A DNA stretch of 64,000 nucleotides. Source: Abelmoschus esculentus. Its lineage: Eukaryota > Streptophyta > Magnoliopsida > Malvales > Malvaceae. Both the position numbers and the translations under genes were made by a program. Numbering within the stretch: the first letter of the stretch is position 1; each line of letters opens with the position of its first letter. This document shows positions 47,554 through 59,410 of the stretch, piece by piece. A model generated the notes under the pieces. That model was not told the origin of the DNA. It made no database searches and saw nothing but the letters and a program-made list of their open reading frames with translations. The stretch lies in contig JAUCBN010000003.1 of the NCBI GenBank assembly GCA_035048815.1, forward strand, positions 24,474,001 through 24,538,000. Reading direction: 5' to 3'.

Positions 47554-47815
47554 TGTGTTCCCAAAGAAAAAACGGCGATAGATGAAGAAAGGATGTAAGA
47601 AAGAGACAAAAAATAGGTTTAGGAAGAAAAAACTAGGTCATTTCATTGTAAATTCATGACAAAGATTGTACATGTTCTCCCTCATATAGTACGTTCTGCA
47701 GCTAAGAAAAACAGAAAAAAAACAACTAACAATAACAACATAATTATTAAAATGGATTCCAACATAGGATGTGGGTTGGTAACTGGTTGTGGGCCTCTCC
47801 AATATTAATCCTTCA
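47554..47815 (-). repeat. Probable LTR of the truncated Gypsy element
   Basis: Plus strand TGTGTTCCC...TAATCCTTCA, about 262 bases with TG..CA ends. Next to it on the minus strand is TTAGTGTCCAGAGCC, a worn version of the TGGTATCAGAGC-type Met-tRNA primer site. The partner LTR is missing, so the limits are estimates. Confidence 0.45.
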
Positions 47816-48005
47816 TGAAATGATACCGTTCGACTTCACCTTCTCTTTGGACCGTTGACCTTCGATTTCCCGCTCGATATTTCTCCAATTTTCTCCACGA
47901 GTTCCCAATTTCTTCACTTTCCCTTTTCTCAGCCCTAGTTCTCCGATCATGGCCATGACACAATGTTGCTTATAATTTTCGGTGCGTAAATCAGTTATCT
48001 TTTAA
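47816..48005 (+). other. Pyrimidine-rich, UTR-like fragment
   Basis: Less AT-rich DNA with CTTCACCTTCTCTTTGG and CCAATTTCTTCACTTTCCC, then ATGGCCATGACACAATG with a stop after eight codons and a possible donor (TTCGGTGCGTAAA). It resembles the 5' UTR and first exon of a gene whose remainder I do not find. May be a gene fragment. Confidence 0.2.
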
Positions 48006-48039
48006 TTATATTTTTATTGGTGTCTCCATTTTAAATTAG

Positions 48040-48240
48040 TGTGTTTATGGTTTAAGATTTATTGTTTAGTATTAGGAGTTATAGTTAAGGTTAAGGAAAT
48101 TAGCAACAAAGTATATTTTCTAAGAGATAGAATTTAGGATGTAGAAAATTAGGGGTAAAGTTTAGAATTCAGTTTTTTAATAAGAGGCATGGAAGGAAGC
48201 ACCGTTAAAAGATAAGAGTTTTTTATTCAATTTTTGATAT
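48040..48240. repeat. Second copy of the TTTAGGAT repeat family
   Basis: Shares about 80 bases in order with 13000-13080: GG.AATTAG, AAG.T.TATT.TCTAAG, TTTAGGAT.TAGAAAAT.AGGG and AGTTTAGAATT. No coding potential. Confidence 0.45.
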
Positions 48241-48609
48241 CAAAGTATCTCTTAACTATTTTTTCTAGTTACTTGTATTGATTGATCAATCATGAATAAT
48301 TATAATGTTATCTATAACTATCTTTTTTTTTCTGACTTTTGTTATTCATAGACTATATTCATTACTTGTCTTCTTCCCATTGATATGTTTGCATAATTTT
48401 TCGTTAGTTACATGTTCTATGCCTGTATCGGTTAGAGTCATACATGCATTAGTGTTAAAGTCATACATGCAGGGAGAAGGAATTCAAGAAGCTGATTAAG
48501 TTTTACTGCTTCATGCTTGTTTTAATGACAAAATTTATCTTCAAGGTATTTAGATGTTGAATTAGACGAAGAGTAAACGATAGAAATATGTCTTACATAT
48601 CTTTGGAGA

Positions 48610-49140
48610 ATGCAGAATTAGGGGCGTTTATCGAGCTGATCACGAGATAAGCAGTGCTCGATTCGTGCTCGTTAAAATTTTTTATTGTTCGACTTGACTC
48701 GTTGCTCGTTAAACTCACTAAAACTTACCTTATTCTTAACTAAAAGCAAAATTTAATAATAGTATATGAAACTTAATATTAACATAAATTAACAAATTTA
48801 ACTAAAAACAACAAAAATATATTAAACACTTTTAAAGTCTAAATTCGAAAGTAACAATCTATAAATACACTAAAGTAACCTATTAAAATTAAAAAAAATT
48901 AAAAAATTAATAATTATTATTTATATTTATTTTTTGAATGAAATAATTTTAAAGTAATTACTAAAAAATATTTTAAAAAATTAACGAGTTGCTCGCGAAT
49001 TTATCGAATAGAGTTAAATTTTTCTCGATTCAACTCGTTAAGGTCTCGATTCGAATCAATTTAAATCGAATATTTATCGAATTTTAACCGAATCAAATTT
49101 GAACAGCTCACGAACTGCTAACTCGTTAAGCAACCTACGC
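48610..49140. repeat. TCGAGCT/GCTCGTTAA dispersed repeat
   Basis: Starts AGGGGCGTTTATCGAGCTG and ends GAACTGCTAACTCGTTAAGC, with GCTCGATTCGTGCTCG, CTCGTTAAACTC and their complements near the ends and an AT-rich middle. Looks like the same type of decayed foldback element as 8091-8880. Confidence 0.4.
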
Positions 49141-49194
49141 AGAATCCAGCTATTGTATATGCATATTACATGATATAATTTATGAGAAAACAAA

Positions 49195-49560
49195 ACCTTG
49201 CCCCTAATTATACCTCTTTATGAGGTTCTACTAAAATCCCTTTCTAGGATAGCCAATGCTCGTTTGCATGTCTCCTCACTAGGGCATCGGCAACAAAAAT
49301 GGTCACCTTTCCCCAACCATCTTCAAGGTTTGGAAGGATTGAATGATGGCTACAGGACCCTTACCTTCCTCTACTCTTGGTGTTAAAAGCTGTTCTCCTT
49401 TGAACAACCTGGTTTTGGTTATCTTTGGGGTTGCTCTTGACCTTTACAAGCTTGGGTCTTCTCCTACATCATCTATGAAGGTGAGGGAGTTTGCCTCCAG
49501 ATGGACCTCTCGCATAGGCGTAGCGTAGTTTAAGATATTCAGTTCAGTGCTTTGTTCAGG
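49195..49560 (+). other. GC-richer island, unrecognised
   Basis: About 360 bases with a composition unlike the AT-rich flanks. Two overlapping 61-62 codon frames are present but neither resembles a known family. It may be part of the LINE debris that begins about 350 bases further on, or a captured gene fragment. Confidence 0.25.
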
Positions 49561-49899
49561 GACTCTGTTCTTCGTGGCTTAGGTACGGGGGGTTGCATGT
49601 TCATGTTAAAGCTTGATTGACTAGGTTGCTTTTAAGGAATTATACTACGCTTAGACCTTAAATTCTAAAAATTATATATTATACCCTTGATAACTATAAA
49701 CCCTAACGTTAAAGAATGATTTTTTAATCCTAAATCTATTTTTTGAAAAGCGGAACACAAAAAAAACATAATTCAATAGAAGTAGAGACAAAAAATTATT
49801 TAAGAGATATTATTTTTTTAACTGTATTTAAGGATGACTAATTATTTTTAAAAGGGTATTATTTTATTTTAAAAGGGATATCACTTCAATATAAGTTTA

Positions 49900-50424
49900 A
49901 GGATGATTCTGTCCATGGTTGTTCTATTCAGGCTTTAAAGGAATTAATGCAATATCATCTTCTTGATGGTGCTGATAATTTACTTTGTTCTGAAGTCTTA
50001 AACCAAGAGATAAAAGATGCATTGTTCGAATAAGAAAATGGGAAAAGTCCTGGACCTGATGGTTACACTACTTGGTTCTTTAAGTATTCATGGGAGATTG
50101 TTAAAGAAATTTTTCTTGCTGCAATACGGTATTTTTTTCAAACTGCAAACAACCTTTAATGTCACTGCTATGGTTCTAGTTCTCAATACTATTAATGCTT
50201 GTATGACTAAAGACTTTCGACCTATTTCATGCTGCTCAGTTGTTTACAAAACAATTACAAAACTTATGGTTAAAAGACTAACCTATTTTCTCCCTGATAT
50301 GATTTCTTTAAATCAAACTGCATTTATTAAGGGAAGAAGTATCATTGATAATACTCTCCTTAAGAGTTGGTTAAGTGATATGAACGGAAGTCCAATTCCT
50401 CAAGATGTAAATTTTAAATTCTAA
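49900..50424 (+). pseudogene. LINE (non-LTR) reverse transcriptase fragment
   Basis: Translated pieces read IKDALFE and GKSPGPDGYTTWFFKYSW, then NTINACMTKDFRPISCCSVVYKTITKLMVKRL and NQTAFIKGRSIIDNTLL. These are the PGPDG and DFRPIS..N..YK..SK landmarks of plant L1-type LINE RT. A stop follows the first piece and at least two frame changes occur. The catalytic FADD region, the endonuclease and the tail are missing. Confidence 0.75.
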
Positions 50425-50439
50425 ACTCAACAGACCTAA

Positions 50440-51250
50440 ACTTCTAAATTTTAAACTAACATCATATGCCTTAAAATTAATAAATCTAAGTTTACACAAT
50501 TTGTTTATCATTTTTTTTTTCTGATAATGCTTTTGAATGAGATGTGATAGATGGTGAGTTATTTGAGTTCGATATAATTAAAGATCGGTCAACACTTGAC
50601 TTGATTGGTCTCAAATAAAATTCAAACAAGACTCAAGTTTTAGCGAACCGAATTGAGCTTAAATTTCTTAAACTTGTAAAAAGTTACTCTAACTTGACTC
50701 AAAATCTTAACAAATCAAATCGAATTTAACACTATACAAACACAACCCGACTCGTTTATGGACTTAAACATGGTCAGTTGCAAGGCTTTAATTACAACAA
50801 TTTGACTCAAGGAATGTTGTTTTGCATAGTTGTTCAAAACCAATAATGCTTTTATAAAAATTAATATTGACAATTATGATAATAGTATATCAATTAATTG
50901 TTTTAACGTGACAGTCTATGTAGGAATACTAATATAATAAAAAAATATTTTTAAATTTGAGGTTTTATTTGATTTTTATAAAAAATATGATTTCTTATTT
51001 AATGTTTAAGTAAAAGATTTAAATTTTAAAATATAGAAAATAATTACAATATTTTAAAACAAATATTAAAATAAATAAAAATAATATTAAAAATAAATAA
51101 AAATATAGAATTAAAAATATCATAAGTTAATGATAAATTGTAGATTATTAAAAAATAATATTTATAAATATTAAACAATAATATATCATATTATAATAAT
51201 TTAAGTATATAAAATCCCATATCTTGTTTTTATTTATAAATATTAAGCAA
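50440..51250. other. AT-rich intergenic DNA
   Basis: No gene. TTGAGTTCGATATAATT and AACTTGACTC words at 50560-50790 belong to the TCGA-word repeats; the remainder is AT-rich with AAATAAAAATA runs. Confidence 0.45.
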
Positions 51251-51254
51251 TAAT

Positions 51255-51545
51255 AACCTTTAATGTTTATAATTTTTTTATTATTTTAGTTTTATTATTT
51301 TTTTATGATAAATTTAATCCTTGATTTATGCATTTTTGACAAATATCTTATTTTTTAATTATCATGACATGTCATATATATGTGATAATATATAATATGT
51401 TATCATTATTAAATTTTTAACGATCCAAGTATCATGTTAGTTAAAAATAAATATTTGTCAAAAAAACTAAGTTAAGAGTTAAATTTATCCTAAAAATAAA
51501 AATTAAAATAATAAAAATAATAAAGTAAAGATTATCTTTATGCTT
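51255..51545. mobile_element. Palindromic MITE, third copy of the GGCATAAAGATA family
   Basis: About 290 bases that fold on themselves: TTTATAATTTTTTTATTATTTTAG and GATAAATTTAATCC at the left, GTTAAATTTATCCTAAAAATAAAAATT and TTATCTTTATGC at the right, around TTAAATTTTTAACG. It matches the arms of 16528-17448. It ends about 115 bases upstream of the invertase TATA box. Confidence 0.55.
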
Positions 51546-51611
51546 TTTTATTTCTCATTTATTGCCCAATTAAAATTCACCAATCGTCCCAGGACACAAT
51601 CCCCCGCACGA

Positions 51612-51668
51612 CCAATTGGGTCATTGGAATTAACAAACGCAGAGGAACAAAAGGCAAGTGTATAAAAT
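51612..51668 (+). promoter_or_regulatory. Core promoter of the invertase gene
   Basis: CCAATTGGGTCATTGG at 51612 holds a CCAAT on each strand, and TATAAAAT lies at 51661-51668. The expected transcript start is near 51690-51700. A 5' UTR intron (51810-51910, GTGAGT..AAATAG) precedes the coding start. Confidence 0.55.
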
Positions 51669-51958
51669 CCTTTTGTTTGGAAGCCTAGAAAAATCTCCAA
51701 AACCTCATCCTAAAACCTGCTTGTTCCCGAGAAAAAAGAGAGAAGACGCTGGGGATGGTTCTTTCTTTAGCTTCAAATAAACTGACGAATATCTTTTAAT
51801 GGTACAAAGGTGAGTTCTTCCTCTCTCTCTTTAAGTTTTAGTTTTTCCATTTAGTTGTAGTATTATATGATTCATTTATCGACATTTTTTTTTCATTTTG
51901 TGTTAAATAGGTGGTTGGTTGAAGAAATTAACTGAATTCAGTTTACAATTTAAGATTG

Positions 51959-54909
51959 ATGGCGTTGCCAGAAGCGTCTCTGTGTTTAGATAACATGCTT
52001 TTACCAAGATTCGGTGCAAATTATGGAAAACAAAGAAGTTTAGGGTTAGTAGAATTCCGTTATAGTTTAAGAACATTGGGAAATGGAATAAAGAGATGTA
52101 GATTTAGGAGGGTCAGTTTTTGTAGTACTGATGAGAGAAAGAACATATCAAAAAGATCATGTTCTTTTAGATGCAATTGCCAGAAAGCTGATAGTGTTAG
52201 TGGATTAACCGCGGATGATGGAGAACCCCCGTCGCTTTCTATAAATGGTATGACTAATGTGAGCAATGTTCAAGAGTTGAATCAACTGTTACACTCTGAT
52301 GGGGAAGGGTTTACCAATGGTAATAAAAATGGGGTCGGGACAGTAGATGGTAGGAAAATTGAGGAAGAAGCATGGGATTTGCTGAAGGAGTCTGTAGTTC
52401 ATTATTGTGGTAATCCGATTGGAACAATTGCTGCAAGTGATACAAGCGGCTCAAGCATTCTAAACTATGATCAAGTCTTTATTCGCGACTTCATACCTTC
52501 AGGGATAGCTTTTCTATTGAAGGGAGAATATGATATTGTTCGGAATTTCATTCTGCACACACTTCAGTTGCAGGTAATATAAATCCCATTGTGTTATCTA
52601 ATCAAACATTGCAATTGGATTACTAGTTTGAAGCATGAATGTCATGTCTCCATTGATTTACCTTTTTTTAATTGACAGAGCTGGGAGAAAACCATGGATT
52701 GTTATAGTCCTGGTCAGGGGTTGATGCCTGCCAGTTTCAAAGTGCGTACTGTTCCACTTGATGGTGATGATTCTGTGACTGAAGATGTATTGGACCCTGA
52801 CTTTGGTGAAGCAGCAATTGGCCGTGTTGCTCCAGTTGATTCTGGTAAGAGAATGTTGTAATAAGTTCTCTCTCTGAGTTGCATCTTGTTATACATCATC
52901 AACTTATATTTAACCTAATAGATTAATAATTCAATTCTCTTATTACACTTTTACAGGATTATGGTGGATTATACTTTTACGAGCATATGGAAAATGCACT
53001 GGGGATCTTTCAGTGCAAGAGAGGGTTGATGTGCAAACTGGGATCAAAATGATATTAAAGCTTTGTCTTGCTGATGGCTTTGACATGTTTCCAACTTTAC
53101 TAGTGACAGATGGTTCTTGCATGATAGATCGTCGTATGGGAATTCATGGTCATCCTTTGGAAATTCAGGTTTAGTAGTTTTTAAAATGTTTGATACGGTC
53201 CTTTGCTTAAGTTGCTCTTTGAGGAGTGACTTGTTTTGTTATTGATTAGCTTCAAAACTGTTGAAGAGCAACTCTACATCTACTTTATATGGCAATATTA
53301 CTTGTATGCTTAACCTTGGCAGCAATGCATGATATATTGGTATTTATGTTCTGTTCTCAACTTTGGACCTTGAACTCTCCACCTTTTGGGGAGAAGGGCA
53401 CATCTATATTCTTCAGTACTCAGTAATTTTTTTGGGTTTATTTTTTCTTGTCTTAGAGAAGTTGAAGCTCCATGATTAAGGGCATGTTCATTGTTAAGTT
53501 TGAGATATGAAGGAATCCTTTTGGATTAAAGTTGTGTGTTTTCGCAGGCACTCTTTTATTCAGCGTTACTCTGTGCACGTGAGATGCTTACTCCTGAAGA
53601 TGTTTCAGCTGACCTTCTAAGAGCTCTTAACAATCGTTTAGTTGCATTATCGTTTCACATCAGAGAATATTACTGGATTGACATGAAAAAGCTTAATGAA
53701 ATCTACCGTTACAAGACAGAGGAATACTCATATGATGCAGTTAATAAGTTCAACATCTACCCAGATCAAATCCCTTCCTGGTTGGTGGATTTTATGCCTG
53801 CCAGAGGAGGTTATTTAATTGGAAATCTGCAGCCAGCACACATGGATTTCCGTTTCTTTTCACTTGGAAACTTATGGTCAATTGTTGGTGGTCTTGCAAC
53901 GGTTGATCAGTCGCATGCCATATTGGATCTCATTGAAGAAAAATGGTCTGAATTGGTGGCAGATATGCCATTGAAAATATGTTATCCTGCTCTTGAGGGC
54001 CAGGAATGGAGAATTATCACCGGGAGTGATCCCAAGAACACGTATTGCCTTCACCTATATGACTATGATTTTCTTAATTCTCAGTAGTAATTAATTATGG
54101 AAATTGACAATACATTCCTGGTTTTTCCACCCGTACTTAAGCTTATTTTCTTATTGCAGTGCTTGGTCGTACCACAACGGAGGTTCTTGGCCAACTTTGC
54201 TTTGGCAGGTTAGTTTATTCTTTCCAAACTTCACTTACTGCTGTAATGAATGATCATTGTGCTATTGTTGTACTACCTTCTAGCAATGCAATGTTACATT
54301 ACCTCGATACAACATTTGGAGGTACCTAGCAATTTGATTTTTGTTTAGCCTTTGTCTTTCTAACTGCCTATATATATATTTTTTAAATTTATCCATATCT
54401 CATTTGTTAAGCATATATGTTGCAACGGTTCTGTTATCCTTCCTAAAAGAAGTCAGCATGGGTACTTACAATATGGCTGTAGCATGTGGATTGGTTAAGA
54501 TGCCTTTGCATCTGAATTTTCCTTCACTGAAGTGGTGATTAGAGTTATGTTTCTTATACTAAACACAATCATGATGCTTTTCCAGCTCACAGTGGCGTGC
54601 ATGAAGATGAACAGACCAGAGATTGCCGAAAAAGCTGTCATACTTGCTGAGAGACGCATATCTAGAGACAAGTGGCCGGAATATTATGACACTAGAAGAG
54701 CAAGATTTATCGGAAAGCAGTCACGGTTGTTTCAAACCTGGTCTATTGCTGGATACCTTGTGGCAAAGCTCCTCATTGCTAACCCTAGTGCAGCAAAGGT
54801 TCTTATAACTGAGGAGGATTCTGAACTTGTAAATGCCTTTTCTTGCATGCTCAGCGCCAACCCGAGGAAACGCGGCCGGAAAGGATTCAAACAGCCATTC
54901 ATCATATGA
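51959..54909 (+). CDS. INVE: Alkaline/neutral invertase, GH100, plastid type (INVE-like), six exons
   Basis: Coding exons are 51959-52573, 52679-52844, 52957-53168, 53548-54041, 54160-54208 and 54586-54909, all with GT..AG introns; the joined frame is about 619 residues, as in the plastid invertase INVE (617). The start is the first ATG (51959); the codon before it is TTG. The first 100 or so residues are basic and serine-rich and poorly conserved, fitting a transit peptide. The GH100 domain follows: EEEAWDLLKESVVHYCGNPIGTIAA, SILNYDQVFIRDFIPSGIAF with a catalytic Asp, DGDDSVTEDVLDPDFGEAAIGRV, and ALEGQEWRIITGSDPKNT. The enzyme splits sucrose into glucose and fructose. All conserved blocks are present without stops, so it should be functional. 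Mitochondrial members of the same family are the alternative. Confidence 0.93.
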
Positions 54910-55640
54910 GCTTATGTTAAAGATACTATACAGGTTCGTATGAAGAATTCTGTTGTTTACATGGTTTTGAAAGTGAAGCGAGTAACACCACATGATTAGG
55001 GCATCATATGAGTCCCCTACTTGGATACTATGTTGTCGTGGTTGTAACGTAGTTCTGTTTTGGAACATACGTCTTTAATGACAATAATCCTCTAGTTTAT
55101 TTCACAATGCTCTCTTTCGAGTTAAATAAATGTACATCAACAAGGTTTTCAAAAACAAACAAAGCAAACATGAGCAAGGCAATCAATTCAGTGATGTGGT
55201 AAACAAATTTGTTTATGCTAATTCAAAGTTGGTTTGATATTACATTTCAAACTCATTTATTGTTCAATTTAGTGTCGAATAAAGTTAGATTAAAAAAAAT
55301 CAATTTTTTTATTAAACTCAAGGGAAAAAATTCTATTTGTTCTAACTCTATTTAAAATTCTATAAACTCGACTCAAAATTTTAAAAAAAGTTTGAGTTAT
55401 AAAATAAAAATTCTAACAACTCGTGTAACCTTTAAATTTAACCTAATTTTTTAGATTAAATCTTAGAAGTCACGTTTGAAAACTTGTCACTTAAGTTATA
55501 AATCTTAATATTTAAATAATTAAATTATAAAATATTTATTAAAATATTATGACTTAGAAACATATTGTTTATTATAAAAAATAGTCGTTTAATATAATCT
55601 CAAGAGTTCAACCTTTATTCAAAATAAATTTTATAATGCA
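54910..55640. other. Invertase 3' flank and TCGA-word repeat
   Basis: The first 200 bases or so probably include the 3' UTR. At 55290-55450 CTCAAGG, AACTCGACTC and CAACTCGTGTAAC words mark another degenerate TCGA-type repeat. No gene. Confidence 0.4.
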
Positions 55641-56750
55641 TGATAAATCAAGTAATTCTCAATTAATGTCTCAAAGTCTTTTTACATAACAATATGAAAT
55701 ATATAATATATCCAAAAGTGTGTAAATCATATTAGTAAGTAGAAAGATATGTAATTTGGGAGTAGAGAATCAGAAATAGAAACTAAGAGAGAGTAAACTA
55801 TGAAGCTCAGTGTGTCTCTAAAGTGCAGATGAAACATAAAATATAAAATTCAATCATCATACACAATTCAACATATATTTTTGATGCACATATGATGTAT
55901 ACATTCCAAGCAATGCAGATATACATGTGATGTATAAATTACAATGTCATGTATTCGTCTCTAACACCATCAGAAGAGTAGGTTCTTCTGAACCACTCTA
56001 ACTACAACATCATCATCTGAAGTAAAAACTCAACCCAAAGGTGGAGCCACTGATCCGATGCATAATTCAGTCCAAAAGGTGAAACCACTGAATTTCTTCG
56101 TATACAAATCCTAACCTAATAATGACATGTTTCGATTTTTTGAATCTGAATGTATTCTTGTTTCAATATCAAGATGCACGCACAATAATTTTAATAATAC
56201 CATAATATGCTTTTTAACAAAGTTCGGCTCTGATATATGATTCATGACATATCATCATACAAATCATGTCATAAATCATAACTCACATAATCAAACAGGT
56301 AATCAGATATGCACACATGCATACAATACCAAAATATATATAGCACAGGGAGAGACATACCTTAGACAGCTAAATACTCAACGTTGAAAGTGACATCTTC
56401 CAGACTCAGTCCTAACACTAGATCAAGAAGATATAATACCTACAGAATTAAACACCACATAAATTACTTTACTTCTATGCCACAACATTGAAACAACATA
56501 AACTAATAATATAGATAAAACTCACATGCAGGTTTCGAAGACTATACAACGGAAGGTCGTCTAGGAGGAGGAAAAATCTTTGTATCTGAATCAATATCAA
56601 ATGAACCAATAAATAAACCAAATTAGGTTCTGATAAAGCTAAGTCTCAAAACTAGGTATGCTTAAAAGAAAGCATCAAAATTAGTCTTTCGAGTTTGAAT
56701 TTGGAAAAACGGATAATGAATTTATACCTAAAACTTAAAAATACTTGAAG
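55641..56750. other. Probable LTR-derived DNA, unassigned
   Basis: Unlike the AT-only flanks, this stretch has varied sequence but no long frame. GGTGGAGCCACTGATCCGATGC and GGTGAAACCACTGAA form a loose internal repeat at 56040-56095. The style recalls LTR or leader DNA of Gypsy elements; no ends or primer site were found. Confidence 0.3.
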
Positions 56751-56774
56751 TTAACCCGGTTCGTAAAAATTAAA

Positions 56775-56905
56775 CACTGACGTCAACACTGATCAATACT
56801 AATGTCAACAAAAAGTCAACAATAATGTCAACAAAAAGTCAATGCTGACATTAAGAAAAATCAACACTAACGTTAACAAAAAGTCAACACTAACATCATC
56901 TTGGT
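56775..56905. repeat. Minisatellite of GTCAACAAAAAGTCAACACTAAT units
   Basis: A unit of about 24 bases repeats five times or so with small changes (ATGTCAACAAAAAGTCAAC, CAACAATAATGTCAAC, ACGTTAACAAAAAGTCAAC). GTCAA is the complement of TTGAC, the core of the plant W-box, so the block carries about eight such cores; this may be chance. Confidence 0.65.
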
Positions 56906-56989
56906 TAATAGTCAACGGTTCAGTTCAATATCCAAACATGTCGAGTCAATGGCCAAATGATTCGGATCTATGAGGGATGCGTGCTATAA

Positions 56990-57680
56990 AAGCGCAATCT
57001 GTGCAGTGTACACATCGTCAAGTATTAAAGTGATAAGTATTTATCGTGTATCGTCTCCATAGGGATTGATGTACTTAATATGCTTCCTTCTATTTCCTTG
57101 CTCCTGAAGTTTAATAAAATAAAGAACACAAGTAAAAAGGTTTGTTTGAATAACTAAAGAACAAAAGTTTAAATAAAAGGTTGAGAACGAATTGAGAGAA
57201 TGGGTAGGATTCAGTTGTATCATATAGTGGATTTGATTGATCTGTTCTTGTTCAATACAATGGCACAACCCCGTCTCGACAACACTGCAGATACTGCCTC
57301 GGCAACGTTAGTGTTTCCTACCGCGGTAATCTCTTGCTCTTGGATAGTTTAATTAAAGCTCGGTAAAGTGTCCTTAGATGCCCCTGTTTATCTCTAAGTC
57401 GAAGTACTGTTGATGACCAATCCTTGATGATACCTCTCGGCGTGAATCAATGATAATCAACAACCAATCCCATACTTCTTTTAGCCGCTGAAACTCTTAA
57501 CCTATTTCTAGGCCGAGTTAGTGTCTACAACACCGCACTTATCCTTTTCGTGAATCTAACTCTCTCAATATTAGATAAATGAATTACTTACAAACTTCTC
57601 TCTCGAGCTTGAATGCAAGAACAAAGAATGACAATGGAATAAGCAAACTTTGATATTCTTATTGTATTGAAACGAAGAAA
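56990..57680 (-). repeat. Minus-strand copy of an Athila-type LTR end
   Basis: This block is homologous, in inverted orientation, to 62165-62860. Shared landmarks in order are CCATAGGGATTG, GATGATACCTC.CGGCGTGAA, AG.CGCTGAAA, ATTTCTAGGCCG/TTATCTCTAAACCG, TAACTCTC..ATATTAGA and CGAGC...GCAAG.ACAAAGAAGA. Identity is moderate. It contains the start of a GCCTCGGCA-rich stretch. Confidence 0.6.
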
Positions 57681-58199
57681 CAAAATACAATCCTCTCGCA
57701 CTAATATTCAACAACCTTCACCTAACCCTAAGAAAACTTAGAACATATTGTAAAGAATAACACAATTCTTAGGGTAAAGCTTTTTCTTCAATTCGGCTCT
57801 TTCTATACATTGGATGACTCATGTATTTATAGTCTTGACCTAGGGTAACTTTTCCTAAGTAGAATATAACTTGGAGTAGGGAACAAGTAATAAAAATATA
57901 ATATTTCCAAGTTTAATTCTATTTAGAAGACTATTCCCGTATGGCCTTTGACTCAGTCTTTTCTCGTGCTAATCTACTCCAATCCAAGTGTTTGAAGTCT
58001 AGAAATTCTCATCTCATTTTTCTTTTTCAATCGCTCAGCATCAGTACTGGAGCTTTTACTGCCTCGGCATTGCTTCTGCCTTCGGCACTGTTACTGCCTC
58101 GGCAATGGTTCTGCCTTCGGCACTTCTTCTTCTTCGGTAGATATTTCCTACAACTACACAAAAACATCCCATAAAGCCTTCTTTTCTCACAGTTATCAT

Positions 58200-59410
58200 C
58201 TTTATATGCTGTGGCAGCAAAATATTAGTTGTTGAACAATAAGTATATGTATCAACTCGAATTAGTGGGTAATGAGTACATATTGTTTGGGAAAAGAATA
58301 GTAAATAATAGCCTTTTAGGCACTTATCAAATACCTCCAAACTCGAATTATTACTTGTCCTCAAGCAATGCAAAACATCAATTTACCGAACCTTATTCTC
58401 CCTTGGTTTTATTTTTCCATCTATTCTCTCCACCATAACTATGTCTATCTTTCAGTACTAGCCTTTAGTTTACTCAAGGATTTCTACTCGGAAACAAACT
58501 ATAAGATTACGTGAGTGTGTGGTTTTTTGTGAACAAGGTTAATTAAAGGCTTTCTTAGATAAACTCTAAGTTCAAGACAAGTAGACTTGGAATGATTATT
58601 TCTCTTCTAAAAATATCAATCACTTGAGCCTATTTTGGGCACCTCAAGAGTTGTGCTTCCTTTTAAGATCCATTCTATTTTTCTTTCTTATTTTCTTTCC
58701 TTAGGCATACTAGAGTCGGTTTCGGGCACCTCTAGCATGAAGAAGAGTAATTTCCTAGAGCCAATGATAGGCACATCTAGTTACATTTCTTAGAATCTAA
58801 GTCTTTATCACCTAAGTTTATTAAAAGAACTCCTAAATCAAACAAGTCCCAAAAATGTTTGTTGATTCTTACCTTATAGTAAGCTTCTAAGTTCTATTTC
58901 TTAAGTATTCCAATGTTATTTCTTCAAAACAGAACCTAGTCATGATAAGGAGAAAGATTTCTATAGCCTTAAAAGAATAAACTAAGGTAAAGCTGATGTA
59001 AGGTAGTGCAAAAGTAAAGACAATTATTTAAAGTAAAGGCAGGTATAGAAAAAAAATTCAATTAAGGTATCAAATTACTTCCTTTTCTAGTATTACCGCG
59101 ACAGTGGGCTGCCCTTGGCAGTGCACTCATATACCCCCAAACTCAAACTGATCATTTTCCTCAATGCTCAAATCTCACAGCTAAGTAAAAGAAAATAAAT
59201 AAAGAACAAGGCAGTAAATTATTCGGATTCTGAAGAGCTATTGGAAATAACTACCCTTCTTGGTTTTCCTGCCGATGCTTTTATTCTGGACCCTTGTCCT
59301 GGTGAGTGCTGTATTTTCGCCTGTCGGGGCGGCTGCACTCTTTTGGGTGTTGGTTTCGGCCTTAGGGCAGTAACTTCCTCGCCTTCTTCTTCGTCACTAA
59401 TTACTTCTGT
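58200..59410 (-). other. Non-coding part of the minus-strand Athila-type element
   Basis: No long frame resembling a protein. CACTCATATACCCCCAAACTC near 59128 and CAAATACCTCCAAACTCG near 58330 are related. It probably lies between the extra ORF and the 3' LTR. Confidence 0.4.

Larger units (their letters stand above)
45411..47815 (-). mobile_element. Truncated Ty3/Gypsy element (LTR, gag, protease, start of RT)
   Basis: On the minus strand the order is LTR (47815-47554), gag from ATG 47487 (MSGTDKTV), gag core near 46960-46850 (FEGDNMRGWIRKWNTYFSL), protease (46268-46023) and the first part of reverse transcriptase, ending at 45411 within LLVKKKD. Several stops interrupt gag (one about 20 codons after the start) and RT. 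The rest of pol and the other LTR are absent. The gag and protease style is that of chromovirus-like Gypsy elements, but no chromodomain can be checked because the 3' half is missing. Confidence 0.75.

Noticed and set aside
51956..51958. Invertase start at 51956
   Set aside because: That codon is TTG; the next codon (51959) is the first ATG.
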